Of a stretch of 64,000 nucleotides of DNA, positions 19,502 to 30,519 are shown in pieces. This DNA is from Burkholderia latens (lineage in GTDB: Bacteria; Pseudomonadota; Gammaproteobacteria; Burkholderiales; Burkholderiaceae): the NCBI RefSeq assembly GCF_001718795.1, contig NZ_CP013437.1, forward strand, positions 248,001 through 312,000, given 5' to 3'. A program made the translations under genes and the position numbers. Every line of letters begins with the position of its first letter. Within the stretch, counting starts at the first letter, position 1. Under the pieces are notes generated by a model. That model searched no databases and was not told the origin of the DNA. It saw only the letters and a program-made list of their open reading frames with translations.

Positions 19502-20561
19502 CCGGCGGCCCGCGATGCAAACCCGTCCCCCGCTTTCCCAGGCCGTGCACAGCCCGATCACGCGCAGCGCGATCTTTCTCGTCGCAACCGTCAATCCCGG
19601 CGCCGACCGCGCCGACAGAATCCGCGGGTGGTGCGGCGACATCGCCGCGCTCGTGCGCTCGGTCGGCAAGCGCGTGCCCGAGGGCAACCTGTCCTGCGTG
19701 TGCGGCTTCGGCGCTACCGCATGGGATGCGCTGTTCGGCGAGCCGCGCCCCGCAGCGCTGCATCCGTTCCGCGAGTTCGGCGCCGGCCAGCGCGTCGCGA
19801 TCGCGACGCCCGGCGACATCCTGCTGCACATCCGCGCCGATGCGATGGACCTGTGCTTCGAACTCGCGACGCAGCTGCTCAACGCGCTCGGCGACGCGGT
19901 CACGGTCGTCGACGAGGTGCACGGCTTCCGCAACTTCGACCAGCGCGCGATGATCGGCTTCGTCGACGGCACCGAGAACCCGGAAGGCCGCGAGGCGGTC
20001 GACTTCACCGTGATCGGCGACGAGGATCCGGAATTCGCGGGCGGCAGCTACGTGATCGTGCAGAAGTACCTGCACGACATGGCCGGCTGGAACGCGCTCG
20101 CGGTCGAGACGCAGGAGCGCATCATCGGGCGCACGAAGCTGTCCGACATCGAGCTCCCGCCGGACGTGAAGCCGTCGTGCTCGCACAGCTCACTGACGAC
20201 CCTTGACGAAAACGGGCAGGAAGTGAAGATCCTGCGCGACAACATGCCGTTCGGCCGCCCCGGTTCAGGCGAATTCGGCACCTACTTCATCGGCTACGCG
20301 CGCTCGCCGACGCCGATCGAGCAAATGCTCGAGAACATGTTCGTGGGTCGGCCGCCGGGCAACTATGACAGACTGCTCGACTTCAGCCGCGCGGTCACCG
20401 GCTCGCTGTTCTTCGTGCCGTCGGCCGACCTGCTCGAAGCGCTGGCCGATCGCCCTGCCCCGGCCGCCGACGCCGCGCTGCCTGCACCGTCGTCCTCCGC
20501 GCCGCATCGTGACGGCTCGCTGAATATCGGATCGCTGAAAGGAGTCAAAGCCTATGAATAA
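19494..20561 (+). CDS. DyP-type peroxidase with encapsulin-targeting tail
   Basis: The protein has 355 residues. The heme peroxidase hallmarks are GFVDG at 155-159 (catalytic Asp158), the proximal-His region CSHSSL (His231) and the distal Arg248 in KILRDNMPFG. After a Pro/Ala-rich linker (about 318-338) the protein ends DGSLNIGSLKGVKAYE, a near-perfect copy of the family 1 encapsulin cargo-loading motif (GSL-x-IGSLKG). It should therefore be packaged inside the shell encoded next and oxidise substrates with H2O2. The gene overlaps the encapsulin start by 8 bases. Met8 at 19515 is an alternative start; neither has a strong ribosome binding site. Confidence 0.95.
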   Translation: MTDRRPAMQTRPPLSQAVHSPITRSAIFLVATVNPGADRADRIRGWCGDIAALVRSVGKRVPEGNLSCVCGFGATAWDALFGEPRPAALHPFREFGAGQRVAIATPGDILLHIRADAMDLCFELATQLLNALGDAVTVVDEVHGFRNFDQRAMIGFVDGTENPEGREAVDFTVIGDEDPEFAGGSYVIVQKYLHDMAGWNALAVETQERIIGRTKLSDIELPPDVKPSCSHSSLTTLDENGQEVKILRDNMPFGRPGSGEFGTYFIGYARSPTPIEQMLENMFVGRPPGNYDRLLDFSRAVTGSLFFVPSADLLEALADRPAPAADAALPAPSSSAPHRDGSLNIGSLKGVKAYE

Positions 20562-21369
20562 CCTGCACCGCGAACTCGCCCCCATTTCGTCGTCTGCGTG
20601 GGAGCAGATCGAGGAAGAAGTCGCACGCACGTTCAAGCGCTCGGTGGCCGGGCGTCGCGTCGTCGACGTCGAGGGGCCGGCCGGCCCCGAACTGGCGGCT
20701 GTCGGCACCGGGCACCTGCTCGACGTGGCCGCACCCCGCGAGCTGGTGAGCGCGCGGCTGCGCGAAGTCCGCACGATCGTCGAGCTGACGGTGCCGTTCG
20801 AACTGAGCCGCGATGCGATCGACAGCGTCGAGCGCGGCGCGCGCGATGCCGACTGGCAGCCGGCGAAGGACGCCGCGCAGCGCCTCGCGTTCGCCGAAGA
20901 CGGCGCGATCTTCGACGGCTACCAGGCCGCGGGGATCGTCGGCATTCGCGAGGGCACGTCGAACCGCAAGCTGACGCTGCCGGCCGACGTCGGCGCGTAT
21001 CCGGATGCGATCAGCGACGCGCTTGAAGCACTGCGGCTCGCGGGCGTCGACGGCCCGTACTCGGTCGTGCTCGGCTCTGACGCCTACACGGCGCTCAGCG
21101 AAGCGCGCGACCAGGGCTATCCGGTGCTCGGCCACATCAAGCGCATCGTCAGCGGCGAGATCATCTGGGCGCCGGCGATCAGCGGCGGCTGCGTGCTGTC
21201 GACCCGCGGCGGCGATTACGAGTTGCACCTCGGCGAAGACGTGTCGATCGGCTACACGAGCCATACCGACAAGGTCGTGCGCCTGTACCTGCGCGAAACG
21301 TTCACGTTCCTGATGCTGACGAGCGAGGCATCGGTGGCCGTGGCGCCGCAGGCCAACGCGGCGGCCTGA
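20554..21369 (+). CDS. Encapsulin shell protein (family 1, HK97 fold)
   Basis: This 271-residue protein is the size of T=1 encapsulins (about 265). The N terminus (MNNLHRELAPISSSAWEQIEEEVARTFKRSVAGRRVVD) and the ending with the E-loop and A-domain strands (GGDYELHLGEDVSIGY...VRLYLRETFTF) match the linocin/CFP29 family. Sixty subunits would form a nanocompartment that captures the peroxidase through its C-terminal peptide. GGAG is 10 bases before the ATG, and the start overlaps the DyP stop. No protease function is expected, despite the old bacteriocin annotation of this family. Confidence 0.96.
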   Translation: MNNLHRELAPISSSAWEQIEEEVARTFKRSVAGRRVVDVEGPAGPELAAVGTGHLLDVAAPRELVSARLREVRTIVELTVPFELSRDAIDSVERGARDADWQPAKDAAQRLAFAEDGAIFDGYQAAGIVGIREGTSNRKLTLPADVGAYPDAISDALEALRLAGVDGPYSVVLGSDAYTALSEARDQGYPVLGHIKRIVSGEIIWAPAISGGCVLSTRGGDYELHLGEDVSIGYTSHTDKVVRLYLRETFTFLMLTSEASVAVAPQANAAA

Positions 21370-21472
21370 CGTCCCGCGCCGCACGCGACGTCCGACCGGC
21401 GTCGCGCGCGCATCGGCCGCGTCGCCGGCCGCACGTTCGTCGCCGACCGAACCATCTTGCATGGAGCGAGCC

Positions 21473-21742
21473 ATGAGCGAATCGAATGACGCATTACAGG
21501 CGCTGCAAGCATCGGTCGACAGCCTGAAGCAGGCTGTGGACGCGAACGCAAGCCGCCAGGCCGGCGACACCGCCGTGCTGTTCACCGTCGTGTCGCTGAT
21601 GCTGGCCGAACTGCCGCCCGACACACGCAACCTGATCGAGGATTCGTTTTCCGTTTGGGCCAATGGTCTGCAGGACGCGGCTTTGTCGGCCGACGTGAAG
21701 CAGATCGCGCGACAGCGGCTCGCGATGACACTCTCCGACTGA
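21473..21742 (+). CDS. Unrecognised 89-residue protein of the encapsulin operon
   Basis: The ATG at 21473 has GGAG 7 bases upstream; a Met four codons earlier overlaps that ribosome binding site. The sequence begins with a helical, coiled-coil-like stretch (NDALQALQASVDSLKQAVDAN), then a more hydrophobic helix (TAVLFTVVSLMLAELPP) and a short acidic/aromatic segment. No domain is recognised, and there is no encapsulin-targeting GSLxIGSLKG tail. It follows the shell gene by 103 bases on the same strand with no terminator seen, so it is probably the third gene of the operon. A shell-associated or regulatory role is speculation. Confidence 0.75.
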   Translation: MSESNDALQALQASVDSLKQAVDANASRQAGDTAVLFTVVSLMLAELPPDTRNLIEDSFSVWANGLQDAALSADVKQIARQRLAMTLSD

Positions 21743-22345
21743 CGCCGGTCGCCACGGTCGCGCGCTGTCCGGCCCGTACCGTGCAACCTGTCCACTCCGC
21801 CGCCGGCATCGCGCCGCGCGTCCATCGCGGCGCGCGAGCGGCTCGCCGGGCGCCACTGCGCACATGGCCGCTTCGCGCGTTCGCGCGAATTTGCCTGCGC
21901 GGTATTTCGGCGCGCGCACGCTTGCATCCGGCATCTACCGTCATCCCGTGCGTCGACGCCGCACCGCCGTTCGCGCGCCGCGCCGCCGCGCGCATCGCCG
22001 GCCCGCGCTCACAGCGCGCGTCTGCCCGCTTGTCTGTACTCTTTGCATATCGCGAGCCCCTGCATGCCAGGGTGCAATTCACGGCCGCGCCGCTGCGGAA
22101 CTGTGTCTTGGAGGCCACGGGCCGATTCGCTATTTTGAAAGCAGTCGAAGTGATGCCGCGGGCTCGGTGCAGCACCGGTGTTGCCGCCGTCGAGCGACGG
22201 CCCGGTTCGTACCGACGAGCACTGCGCGATGGCGTCGGCGCGACGCGCGCGCCGCCGGCCGCGTCGTGCAGTGGACGCCCCCGTGCGCGATATCGCATCG
22301 GGACTTACCTTTCGTTCCACGTTGATTGACAGGAGCAAGACCACC
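21743..22345. other. Long intergenic region upstream of the disaggregase gene
   Basis: This stretch of 603 bases contains no gene I can support. A possible heat-shock-type promoter is CTTGGAG (22107-22113), a 14-base spacer, then CGCTATTT (22128-22135), compared with the sigma-32 pattern CTTGAAA-N13-15-CCCCATNT. The match is weak, and the leader to the ATG at 22346 would be long (about 200 bases). Confidence 0.35.
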
Positions 22346-25156
<2,811 letters not shown>

Positions 25157-25162
25157 TACCAA

Positions 25163-25186
25163 GCGGACCCGCACCCGCGGGTCCGC
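25163..25186. terminator. Strong hairpin after the disaggregase gene
   Basis: GCGGACCCGC and GCGGGTCCGC form a perfect 10-bp stem with an ACCC loop, six bases after the stop codon. There is no T-run, so termination would be weak or Rho-assisted; mRNA 3'-end protection is equally possible. Confidence 0.45.
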
Positions 25187-25280
25187 ATGACCGGCTGCGT
25201 CCGCGGGACGCAGCCGCCCCACGCCGCGACACGGCGCAACCCGAGCCGCCCCGCCACGGGCCCGACTGATGGAGATCCAT

Positions 25281-27560
25281 ATGACAAATCGACGCGAAGT
25301 GCCAGGCATCAGAAAATACGATGGGCCCGCCGGCGGTTGGGGCGCGCTTCGCGCGACAGCCGAAGCGGTGCGCACGCAGATGGAGACCATCGAAGCGCCG
25401 ATCGTGCTGATGCGGACCAACCAGCCCGACGGCTTCGACTGCCCCGGCTGCGCATGGCCTGACAAGGAGCACAAGTCGACGTTCCAGTTCTGCGAGAACG
25501 GCGCGAAGGCCGTCACGTGGGAAGCGACGACCAAGCGCGTCACGCCCGAGTTCTTCGCGTCGAACACGGTATCGTCGCTGCTGCGCATGTCCGACTACGA
25601 GCTCGAGAACATGGGTCGGCTCACGCATCCGCTCGTCTACGATCGTGCGACCGACACGTTCCGCGCGGTCGAATGGGACGACGCGTTCGCGCGCATCGGC
25701 GAAGTGCTGCGCGCGCTGCCGCCCGAGCAGGTCGAGTTCTACACGTCGGGTCGCGCATCGAACGAGGCCGCGTATCTGTATCAGCTGTTCGCACGCGAGC
25801 TCGGCACCAACAACTTCCCCGATTGCTCGAACATGTGCCACGAGCCGACCAGCGTCGGCTTGCCGCAATCGATCGGGATCGGCAAGGGCACCGTGTCGCT
25901 GGAGGATTTCGACCACTGCGAGCTGATCATCTCGATCGGCCACAACCCCGGCACGAACCATCCGCGGATGATGGGCACGCTGCACGAGTGCTCGCGCCGC
26001 AACGTGCCGATCATCGTGTTCAATCCGCTGCGCGAACGCGCGCTCGAACGCTTCGCCGATCCGCAGGACATGATCGAGATGGCGTCGTTCGGCTCGACAC
26101 GGATCGCATCGACCTATTACCAGGTCGACGCAGGCGGCGATGCGGCCGCACTGAAAGGCATCATGAAGGCGCTGCTGCAACTCGAAGCCGAGCGCGGCGA
26201 CGTGCTCGACCGCGATTTCATCGGTCAGCACACCGGCGGCTTCGACGCGTTCTCGGCCGACCTCGAAGCGACGTCGTGGGACGACATCGAGCGCGCAAGC
26301 GGCCTGAGTCGCGCGCAACTCGAGCAGGTCGCGCTCGCGTATGCGAAGTCGAACGCGACGATCGTCACGTACGGGATGGGCGTCACGCAGCACAACAAGG
26401 GCACCGCGACCGTGCGGCTGATCGCCGATCTGCTGCTGATGCGCGGCAACTTCGGCAAGCCGGGCGCGGGCATCTGCCCGCTGCGCGGCCACTCGAACGT
26501 GCAGGGCAACCGCACGGTCGGCATCACCGAGAAGCCGTCGCCCGAGTTTCTGCAAAAGATCGAGGACGTGTTCGGCTTCAAGCCGCCCGCGCATCACGGG
26601 CACGACGCCGTGCAGGCAATGCAGGCGATGATCGACGGCAACGCGAAGGCGCTGCTGTGCCTCGGCGGCAATTTCGCGGTCGCGCTGCCCGATCCCGAAG
26701 TGTCGTTTCCGGCGATGGCGAAGCTCGATCTGAGCGTGCATCTCGGCACGAAGCTGAACCGCTCGCATCTGCTCGTCGCGAAGGAAACCTACGTCCTGCC
26801 CGTGCTCGGCCGCACCGAGCTCGACATGCAGGCGAGCGGCCGGCAGTCGATCACGGTCGAGGACTCGATGTCGATGGTCCACGCGTCGGCCGGCAAGCTC
26901 ACGCCCGCATCCGATCAGCTGCGCTCCGAACCCGCGATCGTCGCCGGAATCGCGCACGCGACGTTGCCGAACAGCAAGGTTGCATGGCTCGACCTGATCG
27001 CCGACTACGATCGCATCCGCGACCTGATCGACCGGACGGTGCCCGGCTTCGAGGCGTTCAACGAACGGATCCGCACGCCGGGCGGCTTCCGCCTGCCGCT
27101 GCCGCCGACGGAGCGCATATGGCCGACGGCGACCGGCAAGGCAATGTTCTCCGTGTACAAGGGCGTGAAGGAGGACGCGGACGTGCTCGGCGCCGAACAG
27201 GTGCTGCGGCTGATCACGCTGCGCAGCCACGATCAGTACAACACGACGATCTACGGGCTCGACGATCGCTATCGCGGCGTGTTCGGGCGACGTGACGTGC
27301 TGTTCATGAACGCGGCCGATCTCGAGAAGTACGGGCTCGAACACGGCGACCTCGTCGACATCGAGACGGTTACTGCGTCCGGCCGCACGCTGCGCCTGGA
27401 GCAGATCACCGCGATCGAGTACGACATCGCGCCGGGCTCGGTCGGCGCGTACTACCCCGAAGCGAACGTGCTCGTGCCGCTCGACTATATCGACAAGGAA
27501 AGCGGCACGCCGTCGTACAAGTCGGTGCCGGTGCGCGTCGCGCGCTCGGCGGTCGTCTGA
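25281..27560 (+). CDS. FdhF/YdeP-family molybdopterin oxidoreductase
   Basis: The protein has about 760 residues. The N terminus has DCPGCAWPD with a further Cys (FQFCENGAK), the reduced iron-sulphur region typical of YdeP-like proteins. The molybdopterin domain begins around RLTHPLVYDRATDTF. It contains the active-site region NFPDCSNMCHEPTS with a conserved Cys, the cofactor motif GHNPGTNHPRM, and a C-terminal dinucleotide-binding domain ending in PVRVARSAVV. E. coli YdeP is linked to acid resistance; its reaction is not settled. GGAG is 6 bases before ATG 25281 (an ATG 12 bases earlier is less well placed). No FdhD-like sulphur carrier is adjacent; moaA/E/D lie 13 kb away. Confidence 0.9.
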   Translation: MTNRREVPGIRKYDGPAGGWGALRATAEAVRTQMETIEAPIVLMRTNQPDGFDCPGCAWPDKEHKSTFQFCENGAKAVTWEATTKRVTPEFFASNTVSSLLRMSDYELENMGRLTHPLVYDRATDTFRAVEWDDAFARIGEVLRALPPEQVEFYTSGRASNEAAYLYQLFARELGTNNFPDCSNMCHEPTSVGLPQSIGIGKGTVSLEDFDHCELIISIGHNPGTNHPRMMGTLHECSRRNVPIIVFNPLRERALERFADPQDMIEMASFGSTRIASTYYQVDAGGDAAALKGIMKALLQLEAERGDVLDRDFIGQHTGGFDAFSADLEATSWDDIERASGLSRAQLEQVALAYAKSNATIVTYGMGVTQHNKGTATVRLIADLLLMRGNFGKPGAGICPLRGHSNVQGNRTVGITEKPSPEFLQKIEDVFGFKPPAHHGHDAVQAMQAMIDGNAKALLCLGGNFAVALPDPEVSFPAMAKLDLSVHLGTKLNRSHLLVAKETYVLPVLGRTELDMQASGRQSITVEDSMSMVHASAGKLTPASDQLRSEPAIVAGIAHATLPNSKVAWLDLIADYDRIRDLIDRTVPGFEAFNERIRTPGGFRLPLPPTERIWPTATGKAMFSVYKGVKEDADVLGAEQVLRLITLRSHDQYNTTIYGLDDRYRGVFGRRDVLFMNAADLEKYGLEHGDLVDIETVTASGRTLRLEQITAIEYDIAPGSVGAYYPEANVLVPLDYIDKESGTPSYKSVPVRVARSAVV

Positions 27561-27563
27561 TTC

Positions 27564-27610
27564 GCGCGCGGGCAAGGTGGCGGCACACGCCGCGCGCTTG
27601 CCCCGCGCGC
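27564..27610. terminator. Long inverted repeat between convergent genes
   Basis: GCGCGCGGGCAAG (27564-27576) can pair with CTTGCCCCGCGCGC (27597-27610) with one bulge. It begins four bases after the oxidoreductase stop and lies between convergent genes. There is no T-run. Confidence 0.45.
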
Positions 27611-27706
27611 CACCACCGCACTACTGTCTCGCTGCTGTCTCGCGGCCGCCGCATCGCAACCGACGCGGCGGCCGTTTCCCTTCGTTCGCGCCGAACGCCG
27701 CCGCGC

Positions 27707-29128
27707 TTACCGCGCCGCCGAAGACGGCAGCTGCGCGCCCGTCTGCCGGCGCCGGTACGCGCTGTCGCGCGTCGCGAGCCAGTAGTAAAGCGGCGACGTC
27801 AGAGCGAGCCCGACGAGCCACGACAAATCCGCGCCGCCGAGATGCGCGGGAATCGGCCCCGCATACATCGGCGTGTTCATGAACGGAATCTGCACGACGA
27901 TGCCGATCGCATACGCGAGCAGCGCCTGCGGATTGAAGCGTCCATACACGCCGCCGTCCGCCATGAAGATCGACTGGATGTCGTACTTGCCCTTGTGGAT
28001 CACGTAGAAGTCGATCAGGTTGATCGCCGTCCACGGCACCAGCACGACGAGCAGCGCAAGCACCAGGTCGACGAGATTGCCGACGAAGTTCGTCGACGCG
28101 CCGATCGCCGCATAGCAGCAGGCGACGAAGATCACGACCGACACCGCCGCGCGCGTCTTCGCGGTCGGAATCCATTTGTATGCGAAGGTCTGCACCGACG
28201 TGATCACCGCCAGCACTGCGCCGTACAGGTTCAGCGCGTTGTGGCTGATCACGCTCAGCAGGAACAGCACCAGCATCAGCGATCCGAGCGGGCCGGTCGC
28301 CTGCTTGACCGCGTCCATCGTGTCCGCGCCGGCCGGCACCGCGAGCACCGCGACCGCGCCGAAAATGAACGCGAGCGTGGAGCCGACCGTGCAGCCGAGA
28401 TAGGTCGCCCAGAACGTCGACGCGACGCCGACGTCTTCCGGCAGATAGCGCGAATAGTCCGACACGTACGGTGCGAACGCGATCTGCCACAGTGCGGACA
28501 GCGACACCGTCGCGAGCCAGCCCGCGAAGTCGAAGCCGCCGCGCGTGAGGAAATCGCTCGTGCTCACGTGCGACAGGATCATCCAGAAGCCGACGAGAAT
28601 GCCGACGCCGAGCACCCACGTGCCGATCCGGTTCAGGATGTGGATGAACCGGTAGCCGACGATCCCGATCAGCCCCGAGCCCACCGCGCCGATCACGATG
28701 CCCACCGGCACCGGCACCGACGATGCGATCCCGTGCACCGACTTGCCGGCCAGCACGATGTTCGACGCGAAGAAGCCGACGTACATCACGGCCGCGATCA
28801 CCGTGACGAGCAGCGCGCCCCACGAGCCGAACTGCGCGCGGCTCTGGATCATCTGCGGGATGCCCATCTGCGGACCCTGCGCCGAATGCAGCGCCATCAG
28901 CACGCCGCCGATCGCCTGGCCGACGACGATCGCGACGATTGCCCACATCAGGTTCAGGTGGAAAAGCTGCACGCCGAGCGCGCCGGTCACGATCGGCAGC
29001 GGCGCGATGTTGCCGCCGAACCAGAGCGTGAACAGGTCGCGCACCTTGCCGTGGCGTTCTGCGGGCGGCACGTAGCCGATCGTGTGTTTCTCTATCATGG
29101 GGGACGCGTTGCGGTCCGCGGTCGTCAT
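27707..29128 (-). CDS. NCS1-family nucleobase/hydantoin-type permease
   Basis: The 473-residue protein has 12 predicted membrane segments. The NCS1 opening (KVRDLFTLWFGGNIAPLPIVTGALGVQLFHL), the family's GPQMGIPQMIQSRAQFG segment and the later YLIDFYVIHKGKYD-like motif are all seen. Family members import cytosine, purines, allantoin, thiamine precursors or hydantoins by cation symport. CodB-type residues are not complete enough to fix the substrate. AGGAG lies 8 bases before ATG 29126-29128. It is divergent from a LysR regulator, which is its likely controller. Confidence 0.93.
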   Translation of the reverse strand: MTTADRNASPMIEKHTIGYVPPAERHGKVRDLFTLWFGGNIAPLPIVTGALGVQLFHLNLMWAIVAIVVGQAIGGVLMALHSAQGPQMGIPQMIQSRAQFGSWGALLVTVIAAVMYVGFFASNIVLAGKSVHGIASSVPVPVGIVIGAVGSGLIGIVGYRFIHILNRIGTWVLGVGILVGFWMILSHVSTSDFLTRGGFDFAGWLATVSLSALWQIAFAPYVSDYSRYLPEDVGVASTFWATYLGCTVGSTLAFIFGAVAVLAVPAGADTMDAVKQATGPLGSLMLVLFLLSVISHNALNLYGAVLAVITSVQTFAYKWIPTAKTRAAVSVVIFVACCYAAIGASTNFVGNLVDLVLALLVVLVPWTAINLIDFYVIHKGKYDIQSIFMADGGVYGRFNPQALLAYAIGIVVQIPFMNTPMYAGPIPAHLGGADLSWLVGLALTSPLYYWLATRDSAYRRRQTGAQLPSSAAR

Positions 29129-29506
29129 GGCGAAGTCTCCTGTGCTGCGCGGCGAGGCGCGCGTGCCGTTTCAGCCGGCGCGCGCCGGTGGCGCGCGCCT
29201 GCAATCGGGTCCGGATACGCGCGCATGCGCGATGACGTCGAGCGACGCGTCATCGCGCATCGATTGCCGGGACGAAGCAGCCTGTCCCCGCCAGTGCATG
29301 CGCGTTTTTGTCGCGATCCGGATTGGAGACGATGGTGCGCCACGCATGCGGCGGCCGGAAAATACTAAAAATATTTCCGAGACATACGAAAAAGCTCTGT
29401 AGCGGAATTTTCGGCGCGGCGCGTCTTCGGGTAAGGTGCTACGCGAAACGATGGACGGAATGCGCCCCGTCGCGGCACGCCGCGGGGGCCGGTATCAGAG
29501 GTGCTC
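29129..29506. other. Divergent permease/LysR control region
   Basis: These 378 bases include an AT-rich core at 29357-29378: GGAAA and TTTCC arms flank AATA-N7-TATT, an interrupted dyad resembling a LysR-type site. A further AT-rich patch (about 29383-29412) could hold promoters for either gene. No gene is seen here. Confidence 0.45.
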
Positions 29507-30430
29507 GTGGCTCACTACACTTTGCGGCAACTGAAATATTTCGTGACGACGGTGGAATCCGGCAGTGTCGCCGAGGCGTCGCGCCAGCTGTTCATTGCAC
29601 AGCCGTCGATTTCCAGCGCGATCAAGGGGCTCGAAGAGAGCTTCGGCGTGAAGCTGTTCATCCGCCATCACGCGCAGGGCGTGTCGCTGACACCGAGCGG
29701 CACGCGCTTCTACCGCAAGGCGCAGGAGCTGCTGCGCATCGCGCACGAATTCGAACAGAACGCGCTCGCCGACAACGACGTCGTCAGCGGCCAGATCGAC
29801 ATCGGCTGCTTCGAGACCGTCGCGCCGCTCTATCTGCCGCAACTGATCGCCGGTTTTCGCGAGCGCTACCCGGGCGTCAACATCCGGCTGCGCGACGGCG
29901 ACCAGCAGGAGCTCGTGCAGGGGCTGACGGCCGGCACGTTCGATCTCGCGTTCCTGTACGACCACGATCTCGACGGCACGATCGAGACCGAACCGCTGAT
30001 GCCGGCGCAGCAGCCGTACGTGCTCCTGCCGGAGAATCACCGGTTCGCGGACCAGTCGCACGTATCGCTGCGCGATCTCAGCGTCGAGCCGATGATCCTG
30101 CTCGACGTGCTGCCGAGCCGAACGTACTTCGTCAGCCTCTTTCACGAGCTCGGACTCACGCCGAACATCGTGTTCGCGTCGCCGTCGATCGAAATGGTGC
30201 GCGGGATGGTCGGCCAGGGGTTCGGTTTCTCGCTGCTCGTCACGCGCCCGCATTCCGAATACACGTACGACGGCCGGCGCGTCGTGACGATCGGCCTCAG
30301 CGAAACCGTGAGCCCATCCGGGCTCGTCAGCGCGCGGCTCAAGCGCGGACAGCTGACGAAGCAGGCGCAGTCGTTCGTCGAGTTCTGCCGCGAACGGCTC
30401 GCGCAGATCGTCGGCGAATCGGAGCGATAA
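29507..30430 (+). CDS. LysR-family transcriptional regulator
   Basis: About 307 residues. The N-terminal winged helix-turn-helix is typical (LRQLKYFVTTVESGSVAEASRQLFIAQPSISSAIKGLEESFGVKLF), followed by the periplasmic-binding-like effector domain. GTG at 29507 was chosen because AGAGG lies about 5 bases upstream; GTG at 29501 would add two residues. It is divergent from the NCS1 permease and convergent with the deacylase operon. LysR proteins usually control the divergent gene and bind the catabolic substrate, here probably the permease's substrate. Confidence 0.93.
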   Translation: MAHYTLRQLKYFVTTVESGSVAEASRQLFIAQPSISSAIKGLEESFGVKLFIRHHAQGVSLTPSGTRFYRKAQELLRIAHEFEQNALADNDVVSGQIDIGCFETVAPLYLPQLIAGFRERYPGVNIRLRDGDQQELVQGLTAGTFDLAFLYDHDLDGTIETEPLMPAQQPYVLLPENHRFADQSHVSLRDLSVEPMILLDVLPSRTYFVSLFHELGLTPNIVFASPSIEMVRGMVGQGFGFSLLVTRPHSEYTYDGRRVVTIGLSETVSPSGLVSARLKRGQLTKQAQSFVEFCRERLAQIVGESER

Positions 30431-30519
30431 ACACGCGCACGCGCCGCAGCGCGGCGGCGTGCGGTGCGTCGTTGGACGGCCGGAACGTCAGTTACGCCAG
30501 CTTGGCCCTATCGGCCCGA

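Noticed and set aside
22107..22135. Sigma-32 promoter for the disaggregase
   Set aside because: The -35 and -10 boxes both have several mismatches and would give an unusually long leader; only noted as weak in the intergenic entry.
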